Position numbers and translations under genes: made by a program
In this document: piece by piece, positions 54,018 through 63,280 of the stretch
Layout: each line of letters starts with the position of its first letter
Position numbering within the stretch: position 1 is the stretch's first letter
Source: Pseudoalteromonas shioyasakiensis
Lineage (GTDB): Bacteria; Pseudomonadota; Gammaproteobacteria; Enterobacterales; Alteromonadaceae
NCBI GenBank assembly: GCA_013391845.1
Contig: CP058414.1
Span: 2,218,501-2,282,500 of the forward strand
Length of the DNA: 64,000 nucleotides
Direction: 5' to 3'
Notes under the pieces: generated by a model
What the model was told of the DNA's origin: nothing
The model's database searches: none
What the model saw: only the letters and a program-made list of their open reading frames with translations

Positions 54018-55664
54018 CTACATGTTAGGGTAGTTTGGTCCACCAGCTCCCTCAGGGGTTACCCAAGTAATGTTTTGACTAGGGTCTTTTATGTCACAGG
54101 TTTTACAGTGAACACAGTTTTGCGAATTGATAACAAACTCTTTCTCACCTTCGACTTCCTGAACTTCGTAAACACCAGCAGGGCAGTAGCGTTGTGCAGG
54201 CTCATCAAATTGTACCAAATTCACTTTGATGGGAATCGAGTTATCTTTTAGCTTTAAATGACATGGCTGCGATTCTTCATGATTGGTATTTGATAAAAAC
54301 ACAGATGAAAGTTTATCGAAGCTAAGTTTGCCATCTGCTTTCGGGTAGTCGATTTTTTCAGCCTGATCAGCAGTGACTAAGGTGGCATGGTCTGGCATGT
54401 TATCTTCAAAATTAAACGGTAAGCTGCCACCGAATAGGTTTTGATCAAGCGTATTGTAAGCACCGCCTAAGAACTTACCTAGTTTATGCATAACAGGGCC
54501 AAAGTTCCGCGATTGATATAGCTCTTTATAAGCCCAGCTTTGTTCAAAGGCTGTTTTATATTCAGCTAAATTAGCATTTTCTTTACCATCACCTAGGGCT
54601 TCTAAAATGACATCAGCTGCGACCATGCCAGACTTCATTGCCGTATGATTACCTTTAATTTTGGCAAAATTTAATGTGCCAGCATCACAGCCCACGAGTA
54701 AACCACCCGGAAAGTGCATTTTTGGTAATGAGCGCAGCCCACCTTTTGCAATAGCCCTAGCACCATAAGCTATACGTTCGCCCCCTTCTAAAACATCTTT
54801 AAAAATAGGGTGATGTTTCATACGTTGGAATTCATCAAACGGACTCAAATGCGGGTTCGAATAGTTCAGATCAACAATTAAACCAACAACAACTTGGTTG
54901 TTGTCGCTGTGGTACATAAACGCACCACCGCTGGTATCACCTGTTAACGGCCAACCTGTACCATGTACTACGGTGCCTTCTTTGTGTTTACTTGGATCGA
55001 TTTGCCAAATTTCTTTGAAGCCTAAACCGTAATGCTGTGGTGACGCATCTTTATCAAGGGCAAAGTGTTTGATTAGCTCTTTACCTAAATGACCGCGGCA
55101 GCCTTCAGCAAATACGGTGTATTTAGCTCTAAGCTCCATACCTGGCATATAACCATCTTTTTCGTTGCCGTCTTTATCAAGACCCATATCGCCGGTAATA
55201 ATGCCTTTAACTGTATCTTCTTCAATGATTAGAGAGTGCGCGCTAAACCCTGGGAAAATTTCTACACCTAAATTTTCAGCTTGCTCGGCTAAAAAGCGAC
55301 ACACATTACCCATAGAAACTATGTAATTACCGTCGTTATGAAAAGTTTTAGGACTAGCAAAGTGGGGGATGCTAGTGGCTTTCTCACTGTTATTGAACCA
55401 GTAAATGTCATCTTGAGTTACTTTAGTAGTAACGGGAGCGCCTAATGACTGCCAATCAGGTAGTAATTCATCGAGTGCTTTAGTCTCAAAAACGGCACCC
55501 GATAAAATGTGTGCGCCCACCTCAGAGCCTTTTTCTACCACACAGATCATTAATTCTTGTTGTTTTTCTTGTGCTTGTTGAGCCAATCTAATTGCAGTTG
55601 ATAAACCTGCTGGGCCTGCGCCTACGATGACTACATCAAATTCCATGGTTTCGCGTTCGACCAT
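54018..55664 (-). CDS. etfD: Electron transfer flavoprotein-ubiquinone oxidoreductase
   Basis: It passes electrons from ETF to the quinone pool at the membrane. The 548 residues begin with the FAD fold VVIVGAGPAGLSTAIRLAQ. GAHILSGAVFE lies near 52 and VGCDAGTLNFAKIKGNHTAMKSG near 330. The C-terminal 4Fe-4S domain has CPAGVYEV, then CVHCKTCDIKDPSQNI with GAGGPNYPNM at the end, so all cluster cysteines are present. AGAGG lies five bases before the ATG. It is divergent from etfBA across a 193-base spacer with one LiuR-like palindrome between. Confidence 0.96.
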   Translation of the reverse strand: MVERETMEFDVVIVGAGPAGLSTAIRLAQQAQEKQQELMICVVEKGSEVGAHILSGAVFETKALDELLPDWQSLGAPVTTKVTQDDIYWFNNSEKATSIPHFASPKTFHNDGNYIVSMGNVCRFLAEQAENLGVEIFPGFSAHSLIIEEDTVKGIITGDMGLDKDGNEKDGYMPGMELRAKYTVFAEGCRGHLGKELIKHFALDKDASPQHYGLGFKEIWQIDPSKHKEGTVVHGTGWPLTGDTSGGAFMYHSDNNQVVVGLIVDLNYSNPHLSPFDEFQRMKHHPIFKDVLEGGERIAYGARAIAKGGLRSLPKMHFPGGLLVGCDAGTLNFAKIKGNHTAMKSGMVAADVILEALGDGKENANLAEYKTAFEQSWAYKELYQSRNFGPVMHKLGKFLGGAYNTLDQNLFGGSLPFNFEDNMPDHATLVTADQAEKIDYPKADGKLSFDKLSSVFLSNTNHEESQPCHLKLKDNSIPIKVNLVQFDEPAQRYCPAGVYEVQEVEGEKEFVINSQNCVHCKTCDIKDPSQNITWVTPEGAGGPNYPNM

Positions 55665-55762
55665 ATTAACCTCTTCTCGGTGACGGACCTGCTGTAAAGA
55701 ACCTTATTTCATACTTGCAAATGAAACGTTACAGGCTGTGAATACTTTAAGGTTATTTTAGG

Positions 55763-55778
55763 TTGACGTTTACGTCAA
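55763..55778. promoter_or_regulatory. ACGT-type palindrome in the etfD/etfBA spacer, LiuR-like operator
   Basis: TTGACGTTTACGTCAA is a 16-bp palindrome with one off-centre TT. It has the same ACGT-N2-ACGT core as the site before bkd at 36011. Being between divergent genes it can control both. Known LiuR regulons in Alteromonadales include etf genes. Binding here is inferred. Confidence 0.6.
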
Positions 55779-55857
55779 CAGGAAGTAGTCTGAATTCATA
55801 AAATAAATAAGTTGACGCGAAGGTTAACTTTGAGAACACACAATTGATGGAGTCACG

Positions 55858-56607
55858 ATGAAAGTCCTCGTTCCAATTAAAAGAGTAATTGACTACAACG
55901 TCAAAGCACGCGTTAAAGCCGATAAAACGGATGTTGATTTAGCTAATGTGAAAATGGCGATGAACCCGTTTTGTGAAATTGCAATTGAAGAAGCTATTCG
56001 TTTAAAAGAAGCAGGAACTGCCACTGAGGTTGTTGCTGTGACTATTGGTAATAAATCATCTCAAGAGCAATTACGTACAGCGTTAGCACTTGGTGCTGAT
56101 AAAGCCATTCATATTGAAACAGAAGAAAAGCTTGAGTCTTTGCATGTTGCTAAATTACTTAGCAAGATTGTAGAGCAAGAATCACCTGAGCTAGTTATTT
56201 TAGGTAAGCAATCGATTGACTCTGACAACAATCAAACTGGGCAAATGCTTGCTGCATTAACTGGTCGTGGCCAAGGTACCTTTGCGTCTAAAGTGGACGT
56301 ACAAGCAGGTACGGTTAATGTAACACGTGAAGTAGACGGCGGTTTACAAACTGTTGCGCTGAAACTCCCAGCTATCGTTACCACAGACTTACGTTTAAAT
56401 GAGCCACGCTATGCTTCATTACCAAACATTATGAAGGCTAAGCGTAAACCGCTTGATGTTATTGCCGCAGATAGTCTCGGTGTAGACCTTACTCCTCGCG
56501 TGCAATTGGTTGAAGTTAACGAGCCAGAAAAGCGCAGTGGCGGTATTGTTGTAGAAGATGTAGCGACATTAGTAGAAAAGTTAAAAACAGAAGCGAAGGT
56601 GATCTAA
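55858..56607 (+). CDS. etfB: Electron transfer flavoprotein, beta subunit
   Basis: It is half of the soluble FAD/AMP carrier that takes electrons from acyl-CoA dehydrogenases. The 249 residues match the family. [15 protein letters not shown] opens the protein, and [13 protein letters not shown] lies near 39. The AMP-binding stretch includes [22 protein letters not shown] near 118-139. The recognition-loop region is [22 protein letters not shown] near 177-198, typical of beta-subunit docking with dehydrogenases. ATGGAGTC precedes the ATG. The alpha subunit gene starts at the base after its stop. Confidence 0.97.
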   Translation: MKVLVPIKRVIDYNVKARVKADKTDVDLANVKMAMNPFCEIAIEEAIRLKEAGTATEVVAVTIGNKSSQEQLRTALALGADKAIHIETEEKLESLHVAKLLSKIVEQESPELVILGKQSIDSDNNQTGQMLAALTGRGQGTFASKVDVQAGTVNVTREVDGGLQTVALKLPAIVTTDLRLNEPRYASLPNIMKAKRKPLDVIAADSLGVDLTPRVQLVEVNEPEKRSGGIVVEDVATLVEKLKTEAKVI

Positions 56608-57534
56608 ATGAAAACATTAGTGATAGCCGAACACGACAAAGGTGTTCTAAAGCCTGAAACCAATAAAACGGTTACAGCTGCTGTTAAACTAGGCTTTGAT
56701 GTAGATTTATTACTTGCAGGTGAAAACTTATCTGCAATGAGTGAGCAAGCAGCGTCAATTGCAGGTGTAAGCAACGTTTTAATTGCAGATGATGCAGCTT
56801 ATGCACACCAACTAGCTGAAAACGTCGCGGATCTGGTTTTATCTTTAGCAGATAACTATTCACACATTGTCGCGAGCGCAACAACAACGGGTAAGAACTT
56901 TATGCCGCGTGTTGCAGCACTTCTTGATGTCGCTCAAATCTCTGAAATCATTGATGTGATTGATGCTGATACCTTCAAGCGTCCTATCTATGCTGGTAAT
57001 GCAATTGCGACAGTAAAATCACTTGATAGCAAAAAGGTTATTACCGTTCGTGCAAGTAGCTTTGATGTTGCACCAGAGCAAGCACCTGTAGCTGCAACTA
57101 GTGTTACAGGTAAAGGTTCAGTTGGTCTGAGCGAGTTTGTATCAGAAGAACAAACTGAATCAGAACGTCCAGAGCTGACTGCTGCACCTGTGGTTATTTC
57201 AGGTGGTCGTGGTATGCAAAATGGTGAAAACTTTGCGTTGTTAAATGGTATTGCCGATAAACTAGGCGCAGCCATTGGTGCTTCACGTGCTGCTGTAGAT
57301 GCGGGCTTTGTACCAAATGATATGCAAGTGGGTCAAACAGGTAAAATTGTTGCCCCAGATCTATATATTGCTGTGGGTATCAGTGGTGCAATTCAACACC
57401 TAGCGGGTATGAAAGACTCTAAAGTGATTGTTGCCATCAATAAAGACCCTGACGCACCAATATTCCAAGTCGCTGACTACGGTTTAGTTGCGGATTTATT
57501 TGATGTGTTACCAGAGCTAGAAAGCGCTCTGTAA
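56608..57534 (+). CDS. etfA: Electron transfer flavoprotein, alpha subunit
   Basis: This FAD-holding partner of EtfB has 308 residues. The C-terminal FAD domain shows VVISGGRGMQNGENFALLNGIADKLGAAIGASRAAVDAGFVPN near 196-238. GQTGKIVAPDLYIAVGISGAIQH lies near 243-265, and INKDPDAPIFQVADYGLVAD near 280-299. The N-terminal domain is the usual adenine-nucleotide-like fold. It is translationally coupled to etfB with zero spacing. A terminator follows. The pair feeds EtfD, encoded divergently. Confidence 0.97.
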   Translation: MKTLVIAEHDKGVLKPETNKTVTAAVKLGFDVDLLLAGENLSAMSEQAASIAGVSNVLIADDAAYAHQLAENVADLVLSLADNYSHIVASATTTGKNFMPRVAALLDVAQISEIIDVIDADTFKRPIYAGNAIATVKSLDSKKVITVRASSFDVAPEQAPVAATSVTGKGSVGLSEFVSEEQTESERPELTAAPVVISGGRGMQNGENFALLNGIADKLGAAIGASRAAVDAGFVPNDMQVGQTGKIVAPDLYIAVGISGAIQHLAGMKDSKVIVAINKDPDAPIFQVADYGLVADLFDVLPELESAL

Positions 57535-57555
57535 CCCATAACGATTCTGGTTGTT

Positions 57556-57590
57556 AAAAGCTGTTCACCTTTTCGGTGCGCAGCTTTTTT
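57556..57590 (+). terminator. Terminator after etfBA
   Basis: The nested stem AAAGCTG/CAGCTTT has an inner CACC/GGTG and is followed by T8. It begins 22 bases past the etfA stop. Confidence 0.85.
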
Positions 57591-57607
57591 TCGTTTTAAT
57601 TTTCAGA

Positions 57608-58549
57608 TTACTGTTTTACCGGAAGGTAACCAAACTCAAGCAGCTTCTGTTGTATCTTGTGTGATTTAACAATTACATCGAGCCTATTACCAATCTTTTT
57701 TGAGCGTGGTGATTGTGTATTAACAATAAGCACAAGAGGCCTAACAAAGGCATAATCGCCATTTTGAATTGATTCGACTGAAGGGCTAACACCATCAATC
57801 TGTAGTAAAGCAACCTTATTAATGCGTCTGTCATTTTCTAATTTACTGATAGCACCATATGAATCATAGGCAATGGCATTTGGTATACGCTGCACTATAC
57901 CCAGTGCTTGATTGAACTGATCGTAAAGCTCAACTTTCTTATCTGAAAATAAACCTCTGTTACCCGCTATTTTTAGGCGTATAAAGTTACTGCCAGGTTC
58001 TTGGATATAATCTAAATTTAGATATTCTAAAAATACATCAAAGCTGCCATGGTTAGTGCCTTTACTAAAAAGTAGGATCTCATCATTTTTTGCACTAAGC
58101 TCAGGTGTATAAGGTGAAACCTCAGACCACGCCTTTAGTTTACCTTGGTAGATATCGCTTAGCTTTTTAGTGGTAAGTTCAGTGATGTTTAAGTTTTTAT
58201 TTACAAAAAATGCGATTGCATCTTGGGCTATGATTATTTGCCGCAAAAAAGGCCAGCGTTGTTGTTCTTCTTTTGATAAATAACGGGAGCTGGTGCCGAT
58301 ATCGATAACATTTTCGGCAATGGCTTTAATGCCTTTATCACTGCCCATCGGTCTAATTTGTATGCTATTGCCAAACTCTTGGCTTAAGTCATCTTTTATA
58401 TCGACTAATAATTCTGTCACTGTGGTTGAGCCTGCAATAAAAATTGGTTTCGAATTAATATTTTCTTCAATTGCATACGCACTATGTGCAGAGATAAGGG
58501 TTGTAGATAGCAAAAGGGCTTTCATAGAGCGAAATAGCATAGTAGACAC
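57608..58549 (-). CDS. PstS-like phosphate/anion-binding periplasmic protein
   Basis: This 313-residue secreted substrate-binding protein has a signal peptide ending AHSAYA. The fold is of the PBP2 phosphate type. IAGSTTVTELLVDI near 39 and IRPMGSDKGIKAIAENVIDIGTSSRYLSKEE near 65-93 match the anion-contacting loops of PstS. It lacks a nearby pstCAB or membrane subunit, so it may act as a sensor or scavenger. The start is uncertain: GTG at 58549 is close to AAGGAG, ATG at 58540 is further away, and ATG at 58525 gives the shortest signal. Confidence 0.75.
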   Translation of the reverse strand: MSTMLFRSMKALLLSTTLISAHSAYAIEENINSKPIFIAGSTTVTELLVDIKDDLSQEFGNSIQIRPMGSDKGIKAIAENVIDIGTSSRYLSKEEQQRWPFLRQIIIAQDAIAFFVNKNLNITELTTKKLSDIYQGKLKAWSEVSPYTPELSAKNDEILLFSKGTNHGSFDVFLEYLNLDYIQEPGSNFIRLKIAGNRGLFSDKKVELYDQFNQALGIVQRIPNAIAYDSYGAISKLENDRRINKVALLQIDGVSPSVESIQNGDYAFVRPLVLIVNTQSPRSKKIGNRLDVIVKSHKIQQKLLEFGYLPVKQ

Positions 58550-58651
58550 AAACTCCTTAATAGTTAGCTTCTTATCAATATAGGCAATATGTCTGGCTTT
58601 GCTAATTCTTTAGACTGTAATTTTTTAAAATATTTAATGATTTACACACAA

Positions 58652-58675
58652 AAAAGCCGCTCGAAAGCGGCTTTT
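58652..58675 (-). terminator. Terminator after asnS
   Basis: The stem AAAAGCCGCT/AGCGGCTTTT (10 bp) has a CGAA loop, 21 bases past the asnS stop. On the minus strand a T-run follows. Confidence 0.9.
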
Positions 58676-58695
58676 AAATAATCTAGCGTTACTTA

Positions 58696-60093
58696 TTAGT
58701 AAGTCGCGCTGCCTTTTGTACGAGGGAAGGCGATAACGTCACGAACGTTGCCCATACCTGTTACATAAGCAACTAAGCGCTCAAAACCTAAACCAAAACC
58801 AGAGTGTGGAACAGTACCGTATTTACGCAGATCACGGTACCAGCTGTAGTCTTCTTTATCTAAGCCCATTTCTTCTAAACGTTTGTCTAGTACATCTAGG
58901 CGCTCCTCGCGTTGAGAGCCGCCGATGATTTCACCGATACCCGGCGCAACGACATCCATCGCTGCCACTGTTTTGCCGTCTTCGTTTTGACGCATGTAGA
59001 ACGCTTTTATATCACGCGGGTAATTTTTGATAACTACTGGTGCGTTAAAGTGCTCTTCAGCAAGGTAACGCTCGTGCTCAGATTGTAAATCTACACCCCA
59101 TTCAACAGCGAACTCGAACTTCTTGCCGCATGCTTTTAAGATTTCGATAGCATCAGTGTAATCGACTTGAGCGAAATCTTTTGTAACGAACTCTTCTAAA
59201 CGAGAGATAGCTGTTTTCTCTACACGTTGTGCAAAGAATTCCATGTCATCACGACGTTCAGTTAATACTGCATTGAAAACATATTTCAGCATGTCTTCAG
59301 CAAGTTTTGCGATATCTTCTAAATCTGCGAACGCAACTTCAGGTTCAACCATCCAAAACTCTGCTAAGTGACGCGATGTGTTTGAGTTCTCAGCACGGAA
59401 AGTAGGGCCAAAGGTATAGATTTTTGACATTGCAGATGCATATGTCTCACCATTTAACTGACCAGATACAGTTAAGAACGCTTCTTTACCGAAGAAATCT
59501 TCGCTGTAATCGATGTCACCTTTATCTGTGCGTGGCAAGTTTTGCATATCTAAAGTAGATACACGGAACATTTCACCTGCACCTTCACAGTCACTTGCAG
59601 TGATAATAGGCGTGCTGATCCAGTAGAAACCTTGTTCGTGATAAAAACGGTGAATCGCTTGTGCTAAACAGTTACGTACACGAGTTACTGCGCCCATAAT
59701 GTTAGTACGAGGGCGAAGGTGCGCATGTTCACGTAAATACTCAATGCTGTGACGTTTAGCTGACATAGGGTAAGTATCTGGGTTCTCAACCCAACCTAAT
59801 ACTTCAACAGAGTTAGCCTGAATCTCGAAAGACTGACCTTGGCCTGCTGAAGGAACAAGGATACCGGTTACAGAGACTGAACAACCAGCAGTTAAACGTG
59901 TGACTTCATCATAATTATTGAGTGAATTAGGTACTACCGCTTGAATAGGATCAAAACACGAACCGTCATGAACGGCTAAAAATGAAATTCCTGCTTTTGA
60001 ATCGCGGCGTGTACGGATCCAGCCTTTTACTGTTACTTGGCTGTCTACCGCAACCTTGCCTTTTAATAGCTCTGAAATCGCTAAATGGCTCAT
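58696..60093 (-). CDS. asnS: Asparagine-tRNA ligase
   Basis: It charges tRNA-Asn. The 465 residues match E. coli AsnS (466). The N-terminal anticodon-binding OB domain ([25 protein letters not shown], residues 18-42) is followed by the class II core. This has motif 2 in [27 protein letters not shown] near 223-250, and motif 3 in [16 protein letters not shown] near 434-449. A GTG at 60099 is in frame, but GGAG lies five bases before the ATG at 60093, which is preferred. It is divergent from the P-loop kinase gene with a 271-base spacer in which I see no regulatory motif. Confidence 0.97.
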   Translation of the reverse strand: MSHLAISELLKGKVAVDSQVTVKGWIRTRRDSKAGISFLAVHDGSCFDPIQAVVPNSLNNYDEVTRLTAGCSVSVTGILVPSAGQGQSFEIQANSVEVLGWVENPDTYPMSAKRHSIEYLREHAHLRPRTNIMGAVTRVRNCLAQAIHRFYHEQGFYWISTPIITASDCEGAGEMFRVSTLDMQNLPRTDKGDIDYSEDFFGKEAFLTVSGQLNGETYASAMSKIYTFGPTFRAENSNTSRHLAEFWMVEPEVAFADLEDIAKLAEDMLKYVFNAVLTERRDDMEFFAQRVEKTAISRLEEFVTKDFAQVDYTDAIEILKACGKKFEFAVEWGVDLQSEHERYLAEEHFNAPVVIKNYPRDIKAFYMRQNEDGKTVAAMDVVAPGIGEIIGGSQREERLDVLDKRLEEMGLDKEDYSWYRDLRKYGTVPHSGFGLGFERLVAYVTGMGNVRDVIAFPRTKGSATY

Positions 60094-60364
60094 CTTCACT
60101 CCAATGATATAAGTTGCCTAATATTATAATGCTGTGCATTGCACTTGAATCGACTATCTTACCTTCGTAAATCAAATAAAAAAACTATTCAGGCGTACTC
60201 TTTAGTAGTTTTTCTTCAATTGGATAAAATAGCAGCAATATTTTGCGTAAAATTTGCGTTTATTTAAATTCTCGCTGCGCTAATTGGTTATTTTGTGGCA
60301 TTATTAACAATTCTCAACAGGATAACTGTCCTTTAGTCTTTAATTAATTTGTATAACAGGTGCT

Positions 60365-60799
60365 ATGAAACAAGTTTTTATTCTTCGCGGCTTACCAGGT
60401 TCAGGTAAATCATATTATGCACAAAGCCTTGCTGATGAGTTGGTAGCAGGTAATGAAAGTGACTATGTAGTGTGCGCAACAGATGATTATTTTTACAATA
60501 GCGAAGGTGTATATCAATTTGATAAGTACAAGCTACCTGAATATCATAATCTAAACCTTGCGCGCTTTATTAATGCTTTAGCAGAAGAAATTCCGCTAGT
60601 GATTGTTGATAACACCAATATCAAAAAGTGGGAATTTATCGCTTACGCACAAGCTGCCACTGCATTGGGTTATCAAGTAAAAGAAGTCATCGTTGGTGAA
60701 ATTAAAGATAAATCATTGCAGCATCTTTACGCCAAGCGCTGTGAACATAAAGTACCGCTTCGAATGATCAGTAAAATGGCATATATGTTTGAATGGTAA
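60365..60799 (+). CDS. P-loop kinase-like ATPase (N4BP2-like AAA_33)
   Basis: This small ATP-binding protein has 144 residues. The P-loop GLPGSGKSYYAQSLADEL lies at 10-27. DDYFYNSEGVYQFDKYKLPEYHN near 43-65 and the Asp/Asn segment IVDNTNIKKWEFIAYAQAA near 80 match the AAA_33 kinase-like family, seen next to the NEDD4-binding protein 2 type. It could phosphorylate a nucleic acid end or small molecule. The substrate is unknown. It is a single gene with its own terminator. Confidence 0.75.
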   Translation: MKQVFILRGLPGSGKSYYAQSLADELVAGNESDYVVCATDDYFYNSEGVYQFDKYKLPEYHNLNLARFINALAEEIPLVIVDNTNIKKWEFIAYAQAATALGYQVKEVIVGEIKDKSLQHLYAKRCEHKVPLRMISKMAYMFEW

Positions 60800-60810
60800 A
60801 GTTTAAAGGA

Positions 60811-60836
60811 AAAGGAAGCAGCAGCTTCCTTTTTTA
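60811..60836. terminator. Bidirectional terminator between the P-loop kinase gene and bioA
   Basis: The 9-bp stem AAAGGAAGC/GCTTCCTTT has an AGCA loop and is followed by T-rich sequence. It ends the plus-strand gene. The bioA gene converges from the other side. Confidence 0.8.
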
Positions 60837-60842
60837 ATGGCT

Positions 60843-62135
60843 TCAATACGCTTGTTGTTCAATGGCTGCAAAAATAGCATCACATAATTTCGTTAGGCTT
60901 TGTTCATTGCTTATATATGGCGGCATTAAATAAATTAACTTGCCAAATGGGCGGATCCAAACACCTTGCTCTATAAAAAAGCGTTGAATTTTAGCTACAT
61001 CAACATTTTGATTAAGCTCTACAACACCAATAGCGCCTAATGTGCGCACATCAACGACTGCATCGAGTTGCTTACATTTAGTAAGTTGGGATGTTAGCAC
61101 GTCATTTATGTGTTCAATTTGTTCTTGCCAAGGTTGCTCTAGTAGTAAATCAATACTCGCGCAGGCTGTGGCACAGGCAAGCGGGTTACCCATAAACGTT
61201 GGGCCATGCATTAATACGCCGGCTTCACCTTCACTGATCCCAACAGCGACTTTGCTGGTGGTTAATGTTGCTGATAGCGTCATCATGCCACCTGTTAATG
61301 CTTTGCCAATACATAAAATATCTGGCTCGATATTGGCATGTTCAACAGCAAACAAGGTACCGGTGCGGCCAAACCCTGTGGCGATTTCATCACAAATAAG
61401 TAAAACATCATACTTATCGCAAAGAATGCGCAGGTGTTTTAAGTAATCAGGATGGTAAAAATTCATGCCTCCGGCATTTTGAACAATGGGTTCAATGATA
61501 AAAGCAGCCACATCTTGATGATGAGCTGCAAAAAAGCTTTCAAGCGTATCCGCTTCAGCAGGGCTAAACTCTTCATTAAATTTAGAAATAGGAGCCGGCA
61601 CAAAAACATGTTCAGGTAAAAACCCTGAATACATGCTGTGCATTGAATTTATTGGATCACAAACGCTCATGGCTGCGAAGGTGTCGCCATGATAACCCTT
61701 TAGCGGCGTCATTAACTTTTGCTTGCTGGTGTATCCTTGGCTTAACCAGTATTGCAAAGCCATTTTGATTGCGACTTCAACACTCACAGAGCCACTATCG
61801 GCTAAGAACACTTTATCAAGTGAAGCAGGTGTCATACTTACCAACTTTTTACACAGCTCAACAGCGGGCTCATGAGTTAAGCCACCAAACATGACATGGC
61901 TCATTTTGCTAACTTGCTTGGTGATTGCCTCATTTAAAACAGGGTGGCAGTAACCATGAATTGCACTCCACCAAGAGGCCATACCATCTATTAGGCTTTC
62001 ACCTGTTTCTAAGAAAATACGATTTGCATTTGCATGACTTACTGGATACACGGGAAGGGGTTGAGTCATAGAAGTATAAGGGTGCCAAATATGGTCACGA
62101 TCAAAATCTAAATCTATTGGTTGTTTATTAATCAT
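60843..62135 (-). CDS. bioA: Adenosylmethionine-8-amino-7-oxononanoate aminotransferase
   Basis: This PLP enzyme uses S-adenosylmethionine to aminate KAPA to DAPA in biotin synthesis. The 430 residues from ATG 62135 match E. coli BioA (429). DRDHIWHPYTSM is near the start, MASWWSAIHGYCHPVL near 54, and MFGGLTHEPAVEL near 84. GYHGDTFAAMSVCDP lies near 146, LLICDEIATGFGRTGTLFA near 245, and the PLP lysine in CIGKALTGGMMTLSATL near 275. A GTG at 62153 is in frame. Neither start has a strong ribosome site. The gene starts at the edge of a BirA-like operator and faces bioB. Confidence 0.95.
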   Translation of the reverse strand: MINKQPIDLDFDRDHIWHPYTSMTQPLPVYPVSHANANRIFLETGESLIDGMASWWSAIHGYCHPVLNEAITKQVSKMSHVMFGGLTHEPAVELCKKLVSMTPASLDKVFLADSGSVSVEVAIKMALQYWLSQGYTSKQKLMTPLKGYHGDTFAAMSVCDPINSMHSMYSGFLPEHVFVPAPISKFNEEFSPAEADTLESFFAAHHQDVAAFIIEPIVQNAGGMNFYHPDYLKHLRILCDKYDVLLICDEIATGFGRTGTLFAVEHANIEPDILCIGKALTGGMMTLSATLTTSKVAVGISEGEAGVLMHGPTFMGNPLACATACASIDLLLEQPWQEQIEHINDVLTSQLTKCKQLDAVVDVRTLGAIGVVELNQNVDVAKIQRFFIEQGVWIRPFGKLIYLMPPYISNEQSLTKLCDAIFAAIEQQAY

Positions 62136-62169
62136 ATGTAAACTTTGTATCACTTCAATTCGTTGACAA
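62136..62169. promoter_or_regulatory. BirA-like operator between bioA and bioB
   Basis: ATGTAAACT (62136-62144) and CGTTGACAA (62161-62169) each match seven of nine bases of the known BirA half-site pair TTGTAAACC and GGTTTACAA. The 16-base spacing between them matches my recollection of the E. coli bio operator. The downstream bases TTGACA (62163-62168) and TAGACT (62185-62190) can form the bioB promoter. Confidence 0.5.
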
Positions 62170-62232
62170 TGTTACGTCAAGTCGTAGACTAAGCCAATCA
62201 AACCGTCCTAATAATTTAAAAAAGAGACTATT

Positions 62233-63273
62233 ATGGAGCACGCAGTTGTCCGTCACGATTGGACTCACCAAGAAGTAAAAGCATTATTCGAAATGCCATT
62301 CAATGATTTGTTATTTAAAGCGGCCAGTGTTCACCGTGAAAACTTCAACCCAAATGAAGTACAAATTTCTACTTTGTTATCGATTAAAACCGGTGCTTGC
62401 CCAGAAGATTGCAAATATTGTCCTCAGTCAGGTCATTATAAAACAGACCTAGACCGTGAGCGCCTTATGGAAGTAGAAAAAGTGGTTGAACAAGCGCGTG
62501 TTGCTAAAGAAAAAGGGGCAACACGTTTTTGTATGGGGGCTGCTTGGTCTGACCCTAAAGAGCGAGATATGCCATATATTTCTAAAATGGTAAAAGAAGT
62601 TAAAGAACTTGGGCTTGAGACTTGTATGACACTTGGCATGCTAGATAACGAAAAAGCTCATGCATTAAAAGACGCCGGTCTTGATTACTACAACCATAAC
62701 CTTGATACATCACCAGAGTATTATCAACAGATCATTACAACACGTACTTATCAAGACCGTTTAAATACCATTGATAATGTACGTGATGCCGGAATGAAAG
62801 TGTGTTCAGGTGGTATAGTCGGTATGGGAGAGCAGGCTGCTGATCGTTTTGGTTTATTAATGCAATTAGCAAACTTGCCGCAACAGCCAGAGAGTGTGCC
62901 AATTAACATGTTAGTTAAGGTGAAAGGCACACCTCTTGAAGATGTAGAAGACTTAGATCATTTTGAGTTCATTCGTACTATCGCAGTTGCACGTATTATG
63001 ATGCCTAAAAGTTATGTTCGTTTATCAGCTGGCCGTACTGCGATGAATGAACAAATGCAATCTATGTGTTTCTTTGCTGGTGCTAATTCAATTTTCTACG
63101 GTGATAAGTTACTGACTACAGAAAACCCTGAAGCAGACGCTGATATGATGCTGATTAAAAAATTAGGCATGAACCCAGAAACCCGTGAAGATTATTCTGA
63201 TGAAGCGGTTGCAGCATCGCTTTCTTCAAAAGTTGCCGATAAAGCAACATCAGAACTATTTTACGAAGCGTAA
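62233..63273 (+). CDS. bioB: Biotin synthase
   Basis: This radical SAM enzyme inserts sulfur into dethiobiotin. The 346 residues equal E. coli BioB. The SAM cluster cysteines are in [18 protein letters not shown] near 51-68. [17 protein letters not shown] lies near 98, [13 protein letters not shown] near 151, and [15 protein letters not shown] near 188. [11 protein letters not shown] near 261 holds the 2Fe-2S arginine ligand. AAAGAGAC precedes the ATG. It is followed by bioF after seven bases. The flavodoxin encoded at 30 kb is the usual electron donor. Confidence 0.98.
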   Translation: MEHAVVRHDWTHQEVKALFEMPFNDLLFKAASVHRENFNPNEVQISTLLSIKTGACPEDCKYCPQSGHYKTDLDRERLMEVEKVVEQARVAKEKGATRFCMGAAWSDPKERDMPYISKMVKEVKELGLETCMTLGMLDNEKAHALKDAGLDYYNHNLDTSPEYYQQIITTRTYQDRLNTIDNVRDAGMKVCSGGIVGMGEQAADRFGLLMQLANLPQQPESVPINMLVKVKGTPLEDVEDLDHFEFIRTIAVARIMMPKSYVRLSAGRTAMNEQMQSMCFFAGANSIFYGDKLLTTENPEADADMMLIKKLGMNPETREDYSDEAVAASLSSKVADKATSELFYEA

Positions 63274-63280
63274 CATTTAA

